A stretch of 36,102 nucleotides of DNA from JALSHZ01 sp964614535 (GCA_964614535.1 CAZTOZ010000032.1:1-36102), one strand, 5' to 3'. Shown: positions 15,395-26,900, counted from the stretch's first letter. Made by a program: numbers and translations. Notes: a model not told the origin generated them from the letters alone.

Positions 15395-15703
15395 TCAATC
15401 CCTTGACTCCTGCACCAGCACCCACGGCGCCACCACCACGGCCCACAGCAACCCGCCGTCGCGCTCCCAGCGGCGGGCATCGTCAGTGGTGGCACTGGCC
15501 AGCTCACCGCTGGCCATCCAGCGCTCGACGGCGCCACGGTCATCGGCCGCCATCGCGGTGGCCACCGCCAGCAGATCGGTGCCCGCCGCCACCCGTAGAA
15601 CCACCCCACGAGCGAAATGGCGCGCCAACTCCGCCCAACCGATGCGGCCGGTCTCCCGATGGAGCCTGGCCGCCAGCGGCTCGTCGTCGTGCCGCTCAGC
15701 CAT
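15395..15703 (-). CDS. DUF2288-family protein
   Basis: A 102-residue soluble protein that matches DUF2288 as I recall it: IGWAELARHFARGVVLRV, then an alternating helix with VATAMAADD and an amphipathic end where a short sequence precedes WAVVVAPWVLVQE. No catalytic motif is apparent and the function is unknown. It overlaps the upstream thioredoxin-like gene by 8 bases and ends 5 bases before tmcA, so the three are probably translated from one message. The link with tRNA acetylation is only positional. Confidence 0.8.
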   Translation of the reverse strand: MAERHDDEPLAARLHRETGRIGWAELARHFARGVVLRVAAGTDLLAVATAMAADDRGAVERWMASGELASATTDDARRWERDGGLLWAVVVAPWVLVQESRD

Positions 15704-16079
15704 CGATCATCCGCTCGATCCGCCGCCGGGACTTGGCACCGACGGCCACCTGCTCGACGCGACCCCCGTCGAGCACGACGAAGGCCGGCGTCGCCATCAC
15801 GTGCAGCGCGCGGGCCAGGTCGGGCCGCTGGCTGGCATCGACGCTGACCACGTTCGGCCGTGTCCGCGCCAGCGCCTCGATCACCGGCGTGGTGGAACGG
15901 CACATCCCGCAGCTCGGCGCCATGAAGTAGATCAACCAGCGGCCCTCGAGCCAGGCGGGATCGATCTCGGCGCCGGTCAGCGCCTTGCCGCGCGCCAGAC
16001 GGGCACGGACCAGGGGATAGAAGAGCATGAGTGAAACGGCCAGCGCCGCCAGCGGCACGAGCCAGTCGAGGATCTCCAT
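15696..16079 (-). CDS. Membrane-anchored thioredoxin-like protein (CGMC)
   Basis: A 127-residue protein with an N-terminal membrane segment (about residues 5-24, LDWLVPLAALAVSLMLFYPLV) and a thioredoxin-fold domain. Its active site is APSCGMCRSTTPVI, a CxxC with unusual Gly-Met between the cysteines. The fold's cis-proline is in ATPAFVV, and a basic last helix (KSRRRIERMI) follows. By topology the domain could face either side; the short positive stretch after the helix (RARLARGK) suggests a cytoplasmic thioredoxin domain. First gene of the operon with DUF2288 and tmcA. An in-frame TTG at 16118 is rejected in favour of the ATG at 16079. Confidence 0.8.
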   Translation of the reverse strand: MEILDWLVPLAALAVSLMLFYPLVRARLARGKALTGAEIDPAWLEGRWLIYFMAPSCGMCRSTTPVIEALARTRPNVVSVDASQRPDLARALHVMATPAFVVLDGGRVEQVAVGAKSRRRIERMIDG

Positions 16080-16253
16080 CGGCCATCTCCAGCCAAACCT
16101 GCGCCAAGTATGACGCAAAAACCCCGCGCCTGCCGATGGCCGGTCGGGACCGGACCGGCACCCGACACAGGCGACAAGTTGTCACATCCCGGCCGGGGCA
16201 GCGGCCGCCGACTGCGCTACACTCCCCCGACGCGGAAACAATGGGCCAACCCA

Positions 16254-18068
16254 ATGCACGAAGATCTCATCATCACGCTGACGGCGCTCGGCCTGCTGGG
16301 CGCGCTGTCGCAATGGTTCGCCTGGTGGGTGAAGCTGCCGGCGATTCTCTTTCTGCTGCTGACCGGCATCATCGCCGGGCCGGTCACCGGCTGGCTCGAC
16401 CCCGACGAGGTGTTCGGGCCGCTGCTGTTTCCGATCGTCTCGCTGTCGGTGGCGGTGATCCTGTTCGAGGGCAGTCTGACGCTGAAGTTTTCCGAGATCC
16501 GCGGGCTGGAACAGGTGGTTCGCAACATGGTGACGATCGGTGCCCTGGCCACCTGGGGGATCATCGCCGCCGCGACCCACTATCTGATGGGCTTCGAATG
16601 GCCGCTGGCGCTGCTGTTCGGCGCCCTGGTGGTGGTCACCGGACCGACCGTGATCGTGCCGATGCTGCGCACGGTGCGGCCCAATATTCGCATCGCCAAC
16701 ATCCTGCGCTGGGAGGGCATCATCATCGACCCGCTGGGCGCGGTGCTGGCGGTGCTGGTGTTCGAGTTCATCCTCGCCAGCCAGCACGGCCGGGCGGAGA
16801 TCACGCACATTCTGCTCGATCTCGGCAAGATCGTCGCCGGCGGCCTGCTGTTTGGCGCGGCCGCCGGTCAGGCACTCGGCGAGGCACTGCGGCGTCACTG
16901 GATCCCCGAGTACCTGCAAAGCATCGTCACCCTGTCGCTGGTGTTCCTCACCTTCGTCGCGGCCAATCACTTCCAGGAGGAGTCCGGGCTGCTGGCGGTG
17001 ACGCTGATGGGGGTCTGGATGGCCAATATGCGGCGGGTGCCGATCGAGGACATCCTCAACTTCAAGGAGACGCTGTCGATCCTGCTGATCTCCGGACTGT
17101 TCATCATCCTCGCCGCCCGCATCGACGCCGGCCAGCTGCAGCACCTCGGCTGGGGCGCCATCGGCGTGCTGCTGGTCATCCAGTTCGTCGCCCGGCCGGT
17201 CAAGGTGTGGCTGTCGACGGTGGGATCGACGCTGACCTGGCGCGAGCGGGCGCTGCTGGGCTGGATCGCGCCACGTGGCATCGTCGCCGCGGCGGTCTCG
17301 GCACTGTTTGCGCTGAAGCTGGAGACGGCCGGTTTCGAGCAGGCCACCACCATGGTCTCGCTCACCTTTCTCGTCATCATCGGCACCGTGGTGCTGCAGA
17401 GCGCCACCGCCCGGCCACTGGCGCTGTGGCTCGGCGTGGCCGAACCGGAGCCGCGCGGCCTGCTGATCATCGGCGCCAACCGGGTCGCCCGCGCCATCGC
17501 CCACGCGCTGACCAAACAAGGGTTTCGCGTGCTGCTGACCGACAGCCACTGGCCCAACGTCAAGGAGGCGCTGCTGGCCGGACTGGAGGCCTTCTGGGGG
17601 AACGCCATCTCGGCGCGGGCCGACCGCAATCTCGATCTGGTCGGCATCGGCACACTGCTGGGACTGTCACAGAACGATCATCTCAATGTGCTGGCAGTGC
17701 AGAAGTATGCGCGCGAATTCGGCCGCAACGCCGTCTATGCGCTGCCGCCGCCACGCGACCGCAAGACCTCCGACATCCACACCGCCACCGACGAACAACG
17801 CGGTAACATCCTCTTCGGCGACGACGTCACCTATGGAAGGCTGGCGTCGGCGCTGGCCGCCGGCGGCGAGATCAAGGCAACGACGCTGAGCGAGACCTTC
17901 GACTACGACGCCTATCTGGCCGCCCACGGGGGACGCCTGATCCCGCTGTTCGCCATCTCGAAAAAGGGCAATCTGAAAATCTTCTCCGCCCGCGGGCACC
18001 AACCGGTGCCGCAACCCGGCTGGACCGTCATCAGCCTGATCCTGCCGCCGAAGGAGAAGGCCCAATGA
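16254..18068 (+). CDS. CPA1-family cation:proton antiporter with TrkA-N domain
   Basis: A 604-residue inner-membrane protein. The first 390 residues form about 12-13 membrane helices of the Na+/H+ exchanger type, with LLTGIIAGP, VAVILFEGSLTL, VTGPTVIVPMLRT, EGIIIDPLGAVLA (the conserved acidic motif) and APRGIVAAAVSALFA. From residue 401 there is a nucleotide-binding regulatory domain (GLLIIGANRVARAIAHAL) of the TrkA-N kind, so transport of Na+ or K+ is probably gated by NAD(H) or another nucleotide. Such fusions are known in CPA1 proteins of gammaproteobacteria. The ATG at 16254 starts just before the first helix. The last four bases overlap the DUF423 start (ATGA). Confidence 0.88.
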   Translation: MHEDLIITLTALGLLGALSQWFAWWVKLPAILFLLLTGIIAGPVTGWLDPDEVFGPLLFPIVSLSVAVILFEGSLTLKFSEIRGLEQVVRNMVTIGALATWGIIAAATHYLMGFEWPLALLFGALVVVTGPTVIVPMLRTVRPNIRIANILRWEGIIIDPLGAVLAVLVFEFILASQHGRAEITHILLDLGKIVAGGLLFGAAAGQALGEALRRHWIPEYLQSIVTLSLVFLTFVAANHFQEESGLLAVTLMGVWMANMRRVPIEDILNFKETLSILLISGLFIILAARIDAGQLQHLGWGAIGVLLVIQFVARPVKVWLSTVGSTLTWRERALLGWIAPRGIVAAAVSALFALKLETAGFEQATTMVSLTFLVIIGTVVLQSATARPLALWLGVAEPEPRGLLIIGANRVARAIAHALTKQGFRVLLTDSHWPNVKEALLAGLEAFWGNAISARADRNLDLVGIGTLLGLSQNDHLNVLAVQKYAREFGRNAVYALPPPRDRKTSDIHTATDEQRGNILFGDDVTYGRLASALAAGGEIKATTLSETFDYDAYLAAHGGRLIPLFAISKKGNLKIFSARGHQPVPQPGWTVISLILPPKEKAQ

Positions 18069-18439
18069 GCCCGGCGACGATGCTGCGCGCCGGCGCGCTG
18101 TTGGCGGCGCTGGCCGTCGCCGCCGGCGCCTTCGCCGCCCACGGGCTGGCGACACGGCTGGATCCAGGGGCGCTGAAGATCTTCCAGACCGCCGTCCACT
18201 ACCAGATGATCCACGCCATCGCGCTGCTGTTCACCGGCCTGCTGGCGCGCGACGACACCAGTGGCCGCGGCCACATCGCCGGCTGGCTCTTTCTCGCCGG
18301 CATCCTGCTGTTTTGCGGCAGCCTCTACGCGCTCGCCCTCACCGGCATCGGCTGGCTCGGCGCCATCACCCCGCTGGGCGGCGTGGCCTTCATCGCCGGC
18401 TGGCTGTGGCTGGCCTTCACGCTCCGACTGCCCCGCTGA
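18065..18439 (+). CDS. DUF423-family small membrane protein (YgdD-like)
   Basis: A 124-residue inner-membrane protein of the DUF423/YgdD family, function unknown. It has four hydrophobic segments and the family signature GAFAAHGLATRLDPGALKIF, followed by AVHYQMIHAIALL and ITPLGGVAFIAGWLWLA. Length matches the family (about 125-130). Its ATG overlaps the stop of the antiporter gene, so it is translationally coupled to it; whether it works with the antiporter is not known. Confidence 0.9.
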   Translation: MSPATMLRAGALLAALAVAAGAFAAHGLATRLDPGALKIFQTAVHYQMIHAIALLFTGLLARDDTSGRGHIAGWLFLAGILLFCGSLYALALTGIGWLGAITPLGGVAFIAGWLWLAFTLRLPR

Positions 18440-18471
18440 ACCGCCAAAACCCCATCGTCTTGGCGACAAGT

Positions 18472-18499
18472 TTGAGTCCCGGCGCAGAGCTCCTATACT
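18472..18499 (+). promoter_or_regulatory. Sigma70-type promoter for the aminotransferase gene
   Basis: TTGAGT (18472-18477) and TATACT (18494-18499) are separated by 16 bases. They match the -35 at four and the -10 at five of six positions. The predicted start is near 18506, giving a leader of about 30 bases. Confidence 0.55.
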
Positions 18500-18535
18500 G
18501 GCCCGCTGTTCGCCCCGAAACCCGAGGATCCGCCG

Positions 18536-19702
18536 ATGACAATCCAATCGTTCCACCCCACCGCCAGAACGCTGATGGGCCCCGGCCCCTCCGACGTCCA
18601 TCCCCGCATCCTCGAAGCGCTGTCGCGCCCGACCATCGGCCATCTCGACCCCGAATTCGTCGGTATGATGGAAGAGGTCAAAGCCATGCTGCAATATGCC
18701 TTTCAGACCGGCAACGAGCTGACACTGCCGGTCTCGGCCCCCGGCTCGGCCGGGATGGAGACCTGCTTCGCCAACATGGTCGAGCCGGGGGACAAAGTCG
18801 TCGTCTGTCGCAACGGCGTCTTCGGCATGCGCATGACCGAGAACGTGGAACGTTGTGGCGGCACGGCGGTGACCATCGACGACGACTGGGGCAACCCGGT
18901 CGATCCCGACAAGCTGCGGGACACCCTCCGTCAACATCCCGACGCGAAGATCGTCGCCTTCGTCCACGCCGAGACCTCCACCGGCGCCCGCTCCGACGCC
19001 AAGACACTGGTGGAGATCGCCCACGAGGCGGACTGCCTGACGATCGTTGACGCCGTCACCTCACTGGGCGGCTGCGAGCTGCGGGTGGACGACTGGGGCA
19101 TCGACGCCATCTACTCCGGTACACAGAAGTGCCTCTCCTGCGTACCCGGCCTGTCACCGGTGAGTTTCGGCGAGCGCGCCGTGGCCAAGATCAAGTCACG
19201 CACCAGCAAGGTCCAGAGCTGGTTCCTCGACCTCAACCTGGTGATGGGCTACTGGGGTGGCGGCGCCAAGCGGGCCTACCACCATACCGCGCCGGTGAAC
19301 TCCCTCTATGCATTGCACGAGGCGCTGGTGCTGCTACGGGAGGAAGGACTGGAGAATGCCTGGGCGCGGCACGAACGCAATCACCTCGCCCTGCGCGCCG
19401 GGCTGGAGACCCTCGGCATGGAGTTCGTCGTCGACGAGGCCCACCGCCTGCCCCAGCTCAACTCGGTGCGGATCCCGGCCGGCCACGACGATGCCACCGT
19501 GCGACGGCGGCTGCTCGACGAGTTCCATCTGGAGATCGGCGCCGGGCTGGGCGACCTCGCCGGCAAGGTATGGCGCATCGGCCTGATGGGCTATGCCAGC
19601 AACCGCAAGAACGTCATCACCTGCCTGAGCGCGCTGGAAGCGGTCGGACTCGAGGCCAACGGTTCCGCGGTGGCGGCGGCCCAGGCCGTCTACGACCACT
19701 AG
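18536..19702 (+). CDS. Class V aminotransferase, alanine/serine--glyoxylate type
   Basis: A 388-residue pyridoxal-phosphate enzyme of the serine/alanine--glyoxylate aminotransferase group. The N-terminus has the family's LMGPGPSDVHPRILEALSRP, then GSAGMETCFANMV, the PLP-pocket aspartate in IVDAVTSLGG, and the Schiff-base lysine, Lys198, in YSGTQKCLSCVPG. The C-terminus has IGLMGYAS, which binds the substrate carboxylate. Length is typical (about 380-400). The preferred amino donor cannot be told from sequence alone; such enzymes serve glyoxylate, glycine and serine interconversion in the cytoplasm. GAGGA lies 9 bases before the ATG. It is a single gene with its own promoter. Confidence 0.9.
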   Translation: MTIQSFHPTARTLMGPGPSDVHPRILEALSRPTIGHLDPEFVGMMEEVKAMLQYAFQTGNELTLPVSAPGSAGMETCFANMVEPGDKVVVCRNGVFGMRMTENVERCGGTAVTIDDDWGNPVDPDKLRDTLRQHPDAKIVAFVHAETSTGARSDAKTLVEIAHEADCLTIVDAVTSLGGCELRVDDWGIDAIYSGTQKCLSCVPGLSPVSFGERAVAKIKSRTSKVQSWFLDLNLVMGYWGGGAKRAYHHTAPVNSLYALHEALVLLREEGLENAWARHERNHLALRAGLETLGMEFVVDEAHRLPQLNSVRIPAGHDDATVRRRLLDEFHLEIGAGLGDLAGKVWRIGLMGYASNRKNVITCLSALEAVGLEANGSAVAAAQAVYDH

Positions 19703-19888
19703 CCCGTTCCAGTTCCACGCAGCGTCGCGGGGCACGAAACGGATCATCGTCCAGGGCCCCGCGCCGGAGCGGGTCCGCAAGGGAGCCTGGCGGCGGCAAT
19801 CGAGCGCATGACGCGGAACTTTGCCGCCCCCACCGCAATCAAACTGTGACCCACATCCCATGTACTTGTAGAACGGCTCCGGTACGCT

Positions 19889-20338
19889 ATGCCCAAAAAC
19901 GACGCCCCCGCCCAGAATCCCCTTTCCCGCAGTAGAGGACTGGCGCTGATCCTGAACAACATGCAAACCCTTCGCTACTATCGTTTCTGGCTGCTGCTGG
20001 GCTTTCTGCTCGTCGTCGCCACGCTCGTCGTATCGCTGATGCCGCTGCAGATGGGGCACGGCGTCCCCCACCAGGACAAGCTGCTGCACATGACCGGTTA
20101 CGGCATGCTGACGCTGTGGTTCCTGCAGATCGTGCGCAACCAGCGCGCCCTGTTTCTCGTTCCGCTGGCGATGATGATGCTGGGCATCGGCATCGAGGTA
20201 TTGCAGGGCGTGACCCAATACCGCTACCCCGACCGGATGGACGCGCTGGCCAACACCCTCGGCTGCATCGGCGCGGCCTTTCTGGCGCTGACGCCGGCGC
20301 GGGACACGCTGCTAAGGCTGGAGCGCTACCTCCCGTAA
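19889..20338 (+). CDS. VanZ-like family membrane protein
   Basis: Up to 149 residues, with about four membrane helices: YRFWLLLGFLLVVATLVVSLM, YGMLTLWFLQIV, FLVPLAMMMLGIGIEVLQ and TLGCIGAAFLAL. The VanZ-type signature is HQDKLLHMTGYGMLTLW together with GIEVLQGVTQYRYPDRMDALANTLGC. Its role is unknown in most bacteria; it is named after a teicoplanin-resistance gene, which should not be inferred here. The first 24 residues look untypical, and homologues usually begin close to LRYYRFW, so the ATG at 19961 (125 residues) is a serious alternative. Neither start has a good Shine-Dalgarno. It is convergent with relA, 19 bases away. Confidence 0.8.
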   Translation: MPKNDAPAQNPLSRSRGLALILNNMQTLRYYRFWLLLGFLLVVATLVVSLMPLQMGHGVPHQDKLLHMTGYGMLTLWFLQIVRNQRALFLVPLAMMMLGIGIEVLQGVTQYRYPDRMDALANTLGCIGAAFLALTPARDTLLRLERYLP

Positions 20339-20357
20339 CGGGACCGGCGCCGCCGGT

Positions 20358-22469
20358 TCACCGGCCACCACCGACCCGATGCACGTCGGTGACGCTGCGC
20401 AACTGGGACAGGCGGGAGATCAATCGCGTCAACTCCGCCGCCCCCTTGACCTGGATCGTCAGGTTCATCGTCACCATCATCGTCTTGAGGTCGGTACGGG
20501 TGTCGGCGCGCAGCACGTTGGATTTGGTCTCCAGCAACAATCTGGTCACTTCGTTGAGCAGACCGGGACGGTCATAAGCCTTGATCTCCAGCGCCACGGT
20601 ATGCATTCGCGCCTGGCCACCCCATTCGATCTCGATCAGGCGATCGCGCTTCTCCGCCGGCAGATTGACGATATTGCGGCAGTCACTGCGATGGATCGAA
20701 ACCCCCTGCCCCTGGGTGATGTAGCCAATGACATCGTCGCCGGGAATGGGATTGCAGCAGCGCGCCACCTTGGTCAGGAGATTGCCGACGCCAGCGACGC
20801 GGGCACGATCGTCGCTCTCCTCCGGGATCTGCCCGGTCAGCGGCAACGTCACCGCATCGGCCGCCTCCCCCTCGGAGAGCAGCAGCGTGTCGAGCTGCCC
20901 CTGACGGATGTCGCCCCGGCCGATGGCGACGAACAGCATCTTCTCGTCCTTGCAGTGGAACTGCTCCAGCAGCACCTCCAGCGGCGGGGTCTCGACACCG
21001 AGCCGCCGCGCGGTCTGCTCGAGTATCTTGCGCCCCGCCTCCTCGTTCTGGGCACTGTCCTGTTTGTGGAACCAGGCCCGCACCTTGGCGCGGGCGCCGG
21101 GCGAGATCAGGTACCCGCTGCGCGGGTCCATCCAGTTGCGGTTCGGCGACGGCTCCCGGGCGGTCAGGATCTCAACATGGTCGCCGGTCTCCAGCTTGCT
21201 GGTCAGCGGCACGATGCGGCCGTTGACCTTGGCGCCCCGGCAGCGGTGGCCCACCTCGGTATGGATGGCGTAGGCGAAGTCGAGCGGCGTCGCGCCACGC
21301 GGCAGCTCCACCACCTCGCCCCGGGGGGTGAAGACGAAGACGCGGTTGGCGTAGATCTCGGTACGGAAGTCCTCCAGCAGCTCCTCGTCGGCGTCCCGGT
21401 GGGCATCGAGCAGCCCGCGCAGGGAGTTGACGACCTTCTGCAGCGACTCGTCCCGGCTGCCGCCCTCCTTGTACATCCAGTGGGCCGCCACCCCCTGCTC
21501 GGCGAACTCGTCCATCCGCCGGGTGCGAATCTGGATCTCCACCGGCTTGCCCCCCTGGCCGATGACGACGGTGTGCAGCGACTGGTAGCCGTTGGGCTTG
21601 GGGTTGGCGATGTAGTCGTCGAACTCCTTGGGGATGGTCTGCCAGTGGGTGTGGACGATGCCGAGGGTGGCATAGCACTGGCTGACGTCGTCGACGATCA
21701 CGCGCAACGCGAGAATGTCGAACAGCTCATCCAGGCCGACCCCCTTGCGGCGCATCTTCTTCCAGATGCTGTAGATGTGCTTGGGCCGCCCGCTGATCCG
21801 GGCCTCGATCCCGGCGGCGCGCAGCAGCGCCTGGAGTTCGTCGCGAAACTGCTCGACATAGGCCTCGCGCTCGGAGCGCCGCGCCTCCAACCCCTTGGCG
21901 ATGCGTTTGTAGCTGATCGGATCGAGGTAGCGGAAGGCCAGATCCTCCAGCTCCCATTTGAGCTGCGACACCCCCAGCCGGTTGGCCAGCGGTGAGTAGA
22001 TCTCCAGCGTTTCGCGGGCCACGCAGCGGCGGTCTTCGTAGCTGGCCGAGGCCAGCAGACGCAGCCGTTCCAGCCGGTAGGCAAGCTTGATCAGCACCGC
22101 GCGGACATCGTCGACCAGCGCGAGCAGCAGCCGTCGCAACCGTTCCGCCTGCTCCTCGCTCTTGCGCTCGTCGGCGACACAGCCGGGCAACGCATTGAGG
22201 GTGCGGACGTTGCGCACCAGACTGGCCACCGGCTCACCGAACCCGGCCGCGATCTCGGCCTCGGACAACACCTCGCGAAGGCGGCGGTCGGCCAGCAGCG
22301 CCGCGATCATCATATCCTCGTCGGCGTGGATCAGGCGCAGCGTGGCGACCACGTCCTCGCCACGCGGCAGCGTCTCCCCGATCTGCTGGCGCCGGTCGAG
22401 CAACGCGAGCGCGCGCCGGTATCGCGCGCCCATCTGTGCCGCGGCCTGTTCTCTGTTGCTGCTGACCAT
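20358..22469 (-). CDS. relA: (p)ppGpp synthetase RelA
   Basis: A 703-residue ribosome-associated alarmone synthetase that makes (p)ppGpp from ATP and GTP/GDP on amino-acid starvation. The N-terminal hydrolase domain lacks the HD pair (the region reads ADEDMMIAALL), so hydrolysis should be dead. The synthetase domain has GRPKHIYSIWKKM (228-240) and EFDD (282-285), the RelA-type ExDD motif rather than the RxKD of SpoT. A TGS domain (about 377-437), a conserved-cysteine zinc region (RCCNPIPGDDVIG) and a C-terminal ACT/RRM domain follow. E. coli RelA has 744 residues. The reading frame stays open far upstream across gltA, but homology begins at the ATG at 22469. It diverges from gltA. Confidence 0.94.
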   Translation of the reverse strand: MVSSNREQAAAQMGARYRRALALLDRRQQIGETLPRGEDVVATLRLIHADEDMMIAALLADRRLREVLSEAEIAAGFGEPVASLVRNVRTLNALPGCVADERKSEEQAERLRRLLLALVDDVRAVLIKLAYRLERLRLLASASYEDRRCVARETLEIYSPLANRLGVSQLKWELEDLAFRYLDPISYKRIAKGLEARRSEREAYVEQFRDELQALLRAAGIEARISGRPKHIYSIWKKMRRKGVGLDELFDILALRVIVDDVSQCYATLGIVHTHWQTIPKEFDDYIANPKPNGYQSLHTVVIGQGGKPVEIQIRTRRMDEFAEQGVAAHWMYKEGGSRDESLQKVVNSLRGLLDAHRDADEELLEDFRTEIYANRVFVFTPRGEVVELPRGATPLDFAYAIHTEVGHRCRGAKVNGRIVPLTSKLETGDHVEILTAREPSPNRNWMDPRSGYLISPGARAKVRAWFHKQDSAQNEEAGRKILEQTARRLGVETPPLEVLLEQFHCKDEKMLFVAIGRGDIRQGQLDTLLLSEGEAADAVTLPLTGQIPEESDDRARVAGVGNLLTKVARCCNPIPGDDVIGYITQGQGVSIHRSDCRNIVNLPAEKRDRLIEIEWGGQARMHTVALEIKAYDRPGLLNEVTRLLLETKSNVLRADTRTDLKTMMVTMNLTIQVKGAAELTRLISRLSQLRSVTDVHRVGGGR

Positions 22470-22488
22470 CTGCCCACCCTGCTTGTTG

Positions 22489-22525
22489 GTTGCCGATCGG
22501 CAACGCTGGTCCGATCGGGTAGAAT
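22489..22525 (+). promoter_or_regulatory. relA-gltA divergent region: 16-base palindrome over a gltA promoter
   Basis: GTTGCCGATCGGCAAC (22489-22504) is a perfect 16-base palindrome with no spacer. A candidate gltA promoter, TCGGCA (22497-22502) - 17 bases - TAGAAT (22520-22525), has its -35 inside the right half of the palindrome, so a bound regulator could block it. Only 87 bases separate the two start codons, so the same site could also affect relA. Confidence 0.55.
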
Positions 22526-22556
22526 CCCCGCTTTCCCGACACCGGTGGATCGCCCC

Positions 22557-23858
<1,302 letters not shown>

Positions 23859-23970
23859 GAGAATGCAGGATTTTGGGGGGCATCTCGGCGAGGCAGTTGG
23901 TTCGATTCACTGAAAACCATTGCCGTGGCGTTATTCAGCATGCTTGTGAAACAGTCGGGCCGGCCGCCGG

Positions 23971-26900
23971 CTACTTGCAAAACGAGACCACCAGGTCGTT
24001 CTGGTCCACCAGCGCGCCGACATCGAGATGGACCGCCTCGACGATGCCATCGAACGGCGCCGACACCGTGGTCTCCATCTTCATCGCCTCGACGACGAAC
24101 AGCGGCTCCCCTTCGGTCACCCGCTGACCCGGCGTCACCAGCACCGCCGAGAGCTTCCCCTGCAGCGGCGAGCCGAGCTGATGGTGCCCGATGGCCTTGG
24201 GATTGACCTTGACGGTACTGACGGCCGAATGGTCGCGCACCTCGATGGCGCGGATCTGGCCATTGAGATCGAAGGTGACGCGGCACATGCCCGCCTCATC
24301 CGGCTCGGAGACGTAGAGCAGCTTGATGACGATACTCTTGCCACGCGCCAACTTGACCAGCACCTCCTCTCCCCGCTTCAACCCGTAGTAGAAGGTGGTG
24401 GTGGGCAGGTAGCGGAGATCGCCGTATCTCTGCTTGTTGTCGTAGTACTCGCGAAACACCGCCGGGTACATCTTGTACGACAGAAAATCCAGCTCGGTCT
24501 GGAATTCGTCGAAGGTCTGCTGGAACTCGGCAAACTCCCGCTCGAAATCCACCGGCTCCAGCGCGTCGTTGGGCCGTCCCCGCAGCGGTTGCTCGCCGTT
24601 GAGCACCCGTGCGCTCAGCGCCGGCGGAAAACCACCCTCGATCTGCCCCAGATTGCCCTTGAACAGATCGACCACCGAGTCGGGAAACGAAATCGGCTTG
24701 TCGGGATCGAGAATATCCGCCTCGGTCAGCCCGTTGGCGGTCATGTAGAGCGCCATGTCGCCGACCACCTTCGACGACGGCGTCACCTTGACGATATCAC
24801 CGAACAGCCGGTTGACGATGGCGTAGTTCTTCTTCACCTCGTCGAACTTCTGCTCCAGCCCCAGCGCCGCCGCCTGCGGCCGCAGATTGGAGTACTGCCC
24901 ACCCGGGATTTCGTGGTCGTAGACCTCGGCGGTCCCGGCCTTCAGCCCCGATTCGAACGGGTAGTAGAATTCACGCACGTCCTCCCAGTAGTTGGCGTAT
25001 TCGTTGAGCTTCTGCAGATTGATCGGCTGCTCGCGCTCATGACCCTGCATCATCGCGACGATCGAGTTGAGGTTGGGCTGCGACGTCAGTCCCGACATCG
25101 ACGCCAGCGCGCCATCGACGATATCGACGCCGTTTTCGATCGCCTTCAGCAGCGTCGCCGCCTGGATCGCGGCGGTGTCATGGGTGTGCAGATGGATCGG
25201 AATGTCGACCGCCTCCCGCAGCGCCGGAATCAGCCTCTCGGCCGCGCGGGGCTTCAGCAACCCGGCCATGTCCTTGATGCAGAGCATGTGGGCGCCGGCA
25301 TCCTCCAGCCGTCGCGCCAGGTCGAGATAGTATTGCAGGGTGTAGCGATAGCCGGGCGTCTCCCGGAGCACGTCTCCGGTGTAGCAGATGGCCGCCTCGG
25401 CGATACCGCCGGTGTGGTTGCGCACCGCCTCGATCGACTTGCGCATTCCCTCGATCCAGTTGAGCGAATCGAAAATACGAAAGAGGTCGATGCCGTTCTC
25501 CCAAGCCCGAACGATGAAACGCTCCACCAGATTGTCGGGATAGGCCTTGTAGCCGACCGCGTTGGCCCCCCGCAGCAACATCTGGAACAGAATGTTCGGG
25601 ATCGCCTCGCGCAGCATCTGCAGCCGCGTCCACGGACACTCGTGCAGAAAACGCAACGCCACGTCGAACGTCGCCCCGCCCCACATCTCCAGCGAAAAGA
25701 GCTGGAAATGGTTTTTCGCCAGCCCCTCGGCCACCTTCAGCATGTCGAGGGTGCGCACCCGCGTCGCCAACAGCGACTGGTGGGCGTCACGCATCGTCGT
25801 GTCGGTATAGAAGATGTTCTTCTGCTCGCGCACCCAGCGGCAGAACGCCTCGGCACCCATCTCGTCGAGTTTGTTGCGTGTGCCTTCGGGATAGCCCTGC
25901 AACTCGCGAAACGCCGGGATCTTCGGTTCGCGAAAGACCCGGTCGGGATCGAAGTGCGCAACGTCGGGATGACCGTTGACGATGACATCGGCCAGATAGC
26001 GCAGCATCTTCGTCGCCCGGTCGAAGCCGGGATTGATCCTGAGCAGCTCGGGATGCTCGGCGACGAAATCGACGGTGGCGTGGCCGGAGCGGAATTCGGG
26101 ATGGCCGAGCACGTTTTCGAGAAAACCGATATTGGTACTGACACCGCGGATGCGGAACTCCCGCAACGCCCGGTCGGCGCGCTGGATCGCCCCCTCCAGG
26201 CTGCGCCCCCAGGCGGTGACCTTGACCAGCAGCGAATCGAAGAACGGCGAGATCTCCGCCCCCGGGTAGGCGGCGCCGACGTCGAGCCGGATGCCGAAAC
26301 CACCGGCGCTGCGATAGGCGATGATCCGGCCGAAATCGGGCTGGAAGTCCCGCGCCGGATCCTCGGTGGTGATGCGGCACTGTACGGCGAAACCGTTGCA
26401 GGCGATCTGATCCTGCGAGGCGATGCCGATCTCCGGATCGCTCAGCCGCTTGCCGTCGGCGATGTGGAGCTGGCTGCGCACGATGTCGACGCCGGTCACC
26501 TCCTCAGTGACGGTGTGCTCCACCTGCACGCGGGGATTGACCTCGATGAAATAGACATTCTGCTCGGCATCGACGAGAAACTCGACGGTGCCGGCGTTGA
26601 CATAACCCACGTGCCGCATGATCCGCAGCGCATGGTCGTAGAGACGCTGTCGCGTCCCTGCCGACAGCGTGGCGCTCGGGGCCATCTCGATCACCTTCTG
26701 GAAACGGCGCTGGATCGAACAGTCCCGTTCGAACAGGTGAACGATATTGCCGTGCTCGTCCCCGAGGATCTGCACCTCGATGTGTTTCGGCGACTCGACG
26801 AACTTCTCCAGAAAGAGGGTGTCGTCGCCAAATGCCTTCAGCGCCTCGCTGCGGGCCTCGGCAAAGGCGCGCACCAACGCCGCCTCGTCACGCAGCACCC

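Noticed and set aside
19793..19834. GGCGGCAA / TTGCCGCC inverted repeat in the gap before the VanZ-like gene
   Set aside because: Long spacer, no U-run and no clear link to a gene; common by chance at this base composition.
19889..20338. Teicoplanin resistance role for the VanZ-like gene
   Set aside because: The family is broad and mostly of unknown function; no other van gene is present.
23959..23971. GCCGG-CCG-CCGGC hairpin at the pyc stop
   Set aside because: Short, three-base loop and no U-run on either strand.
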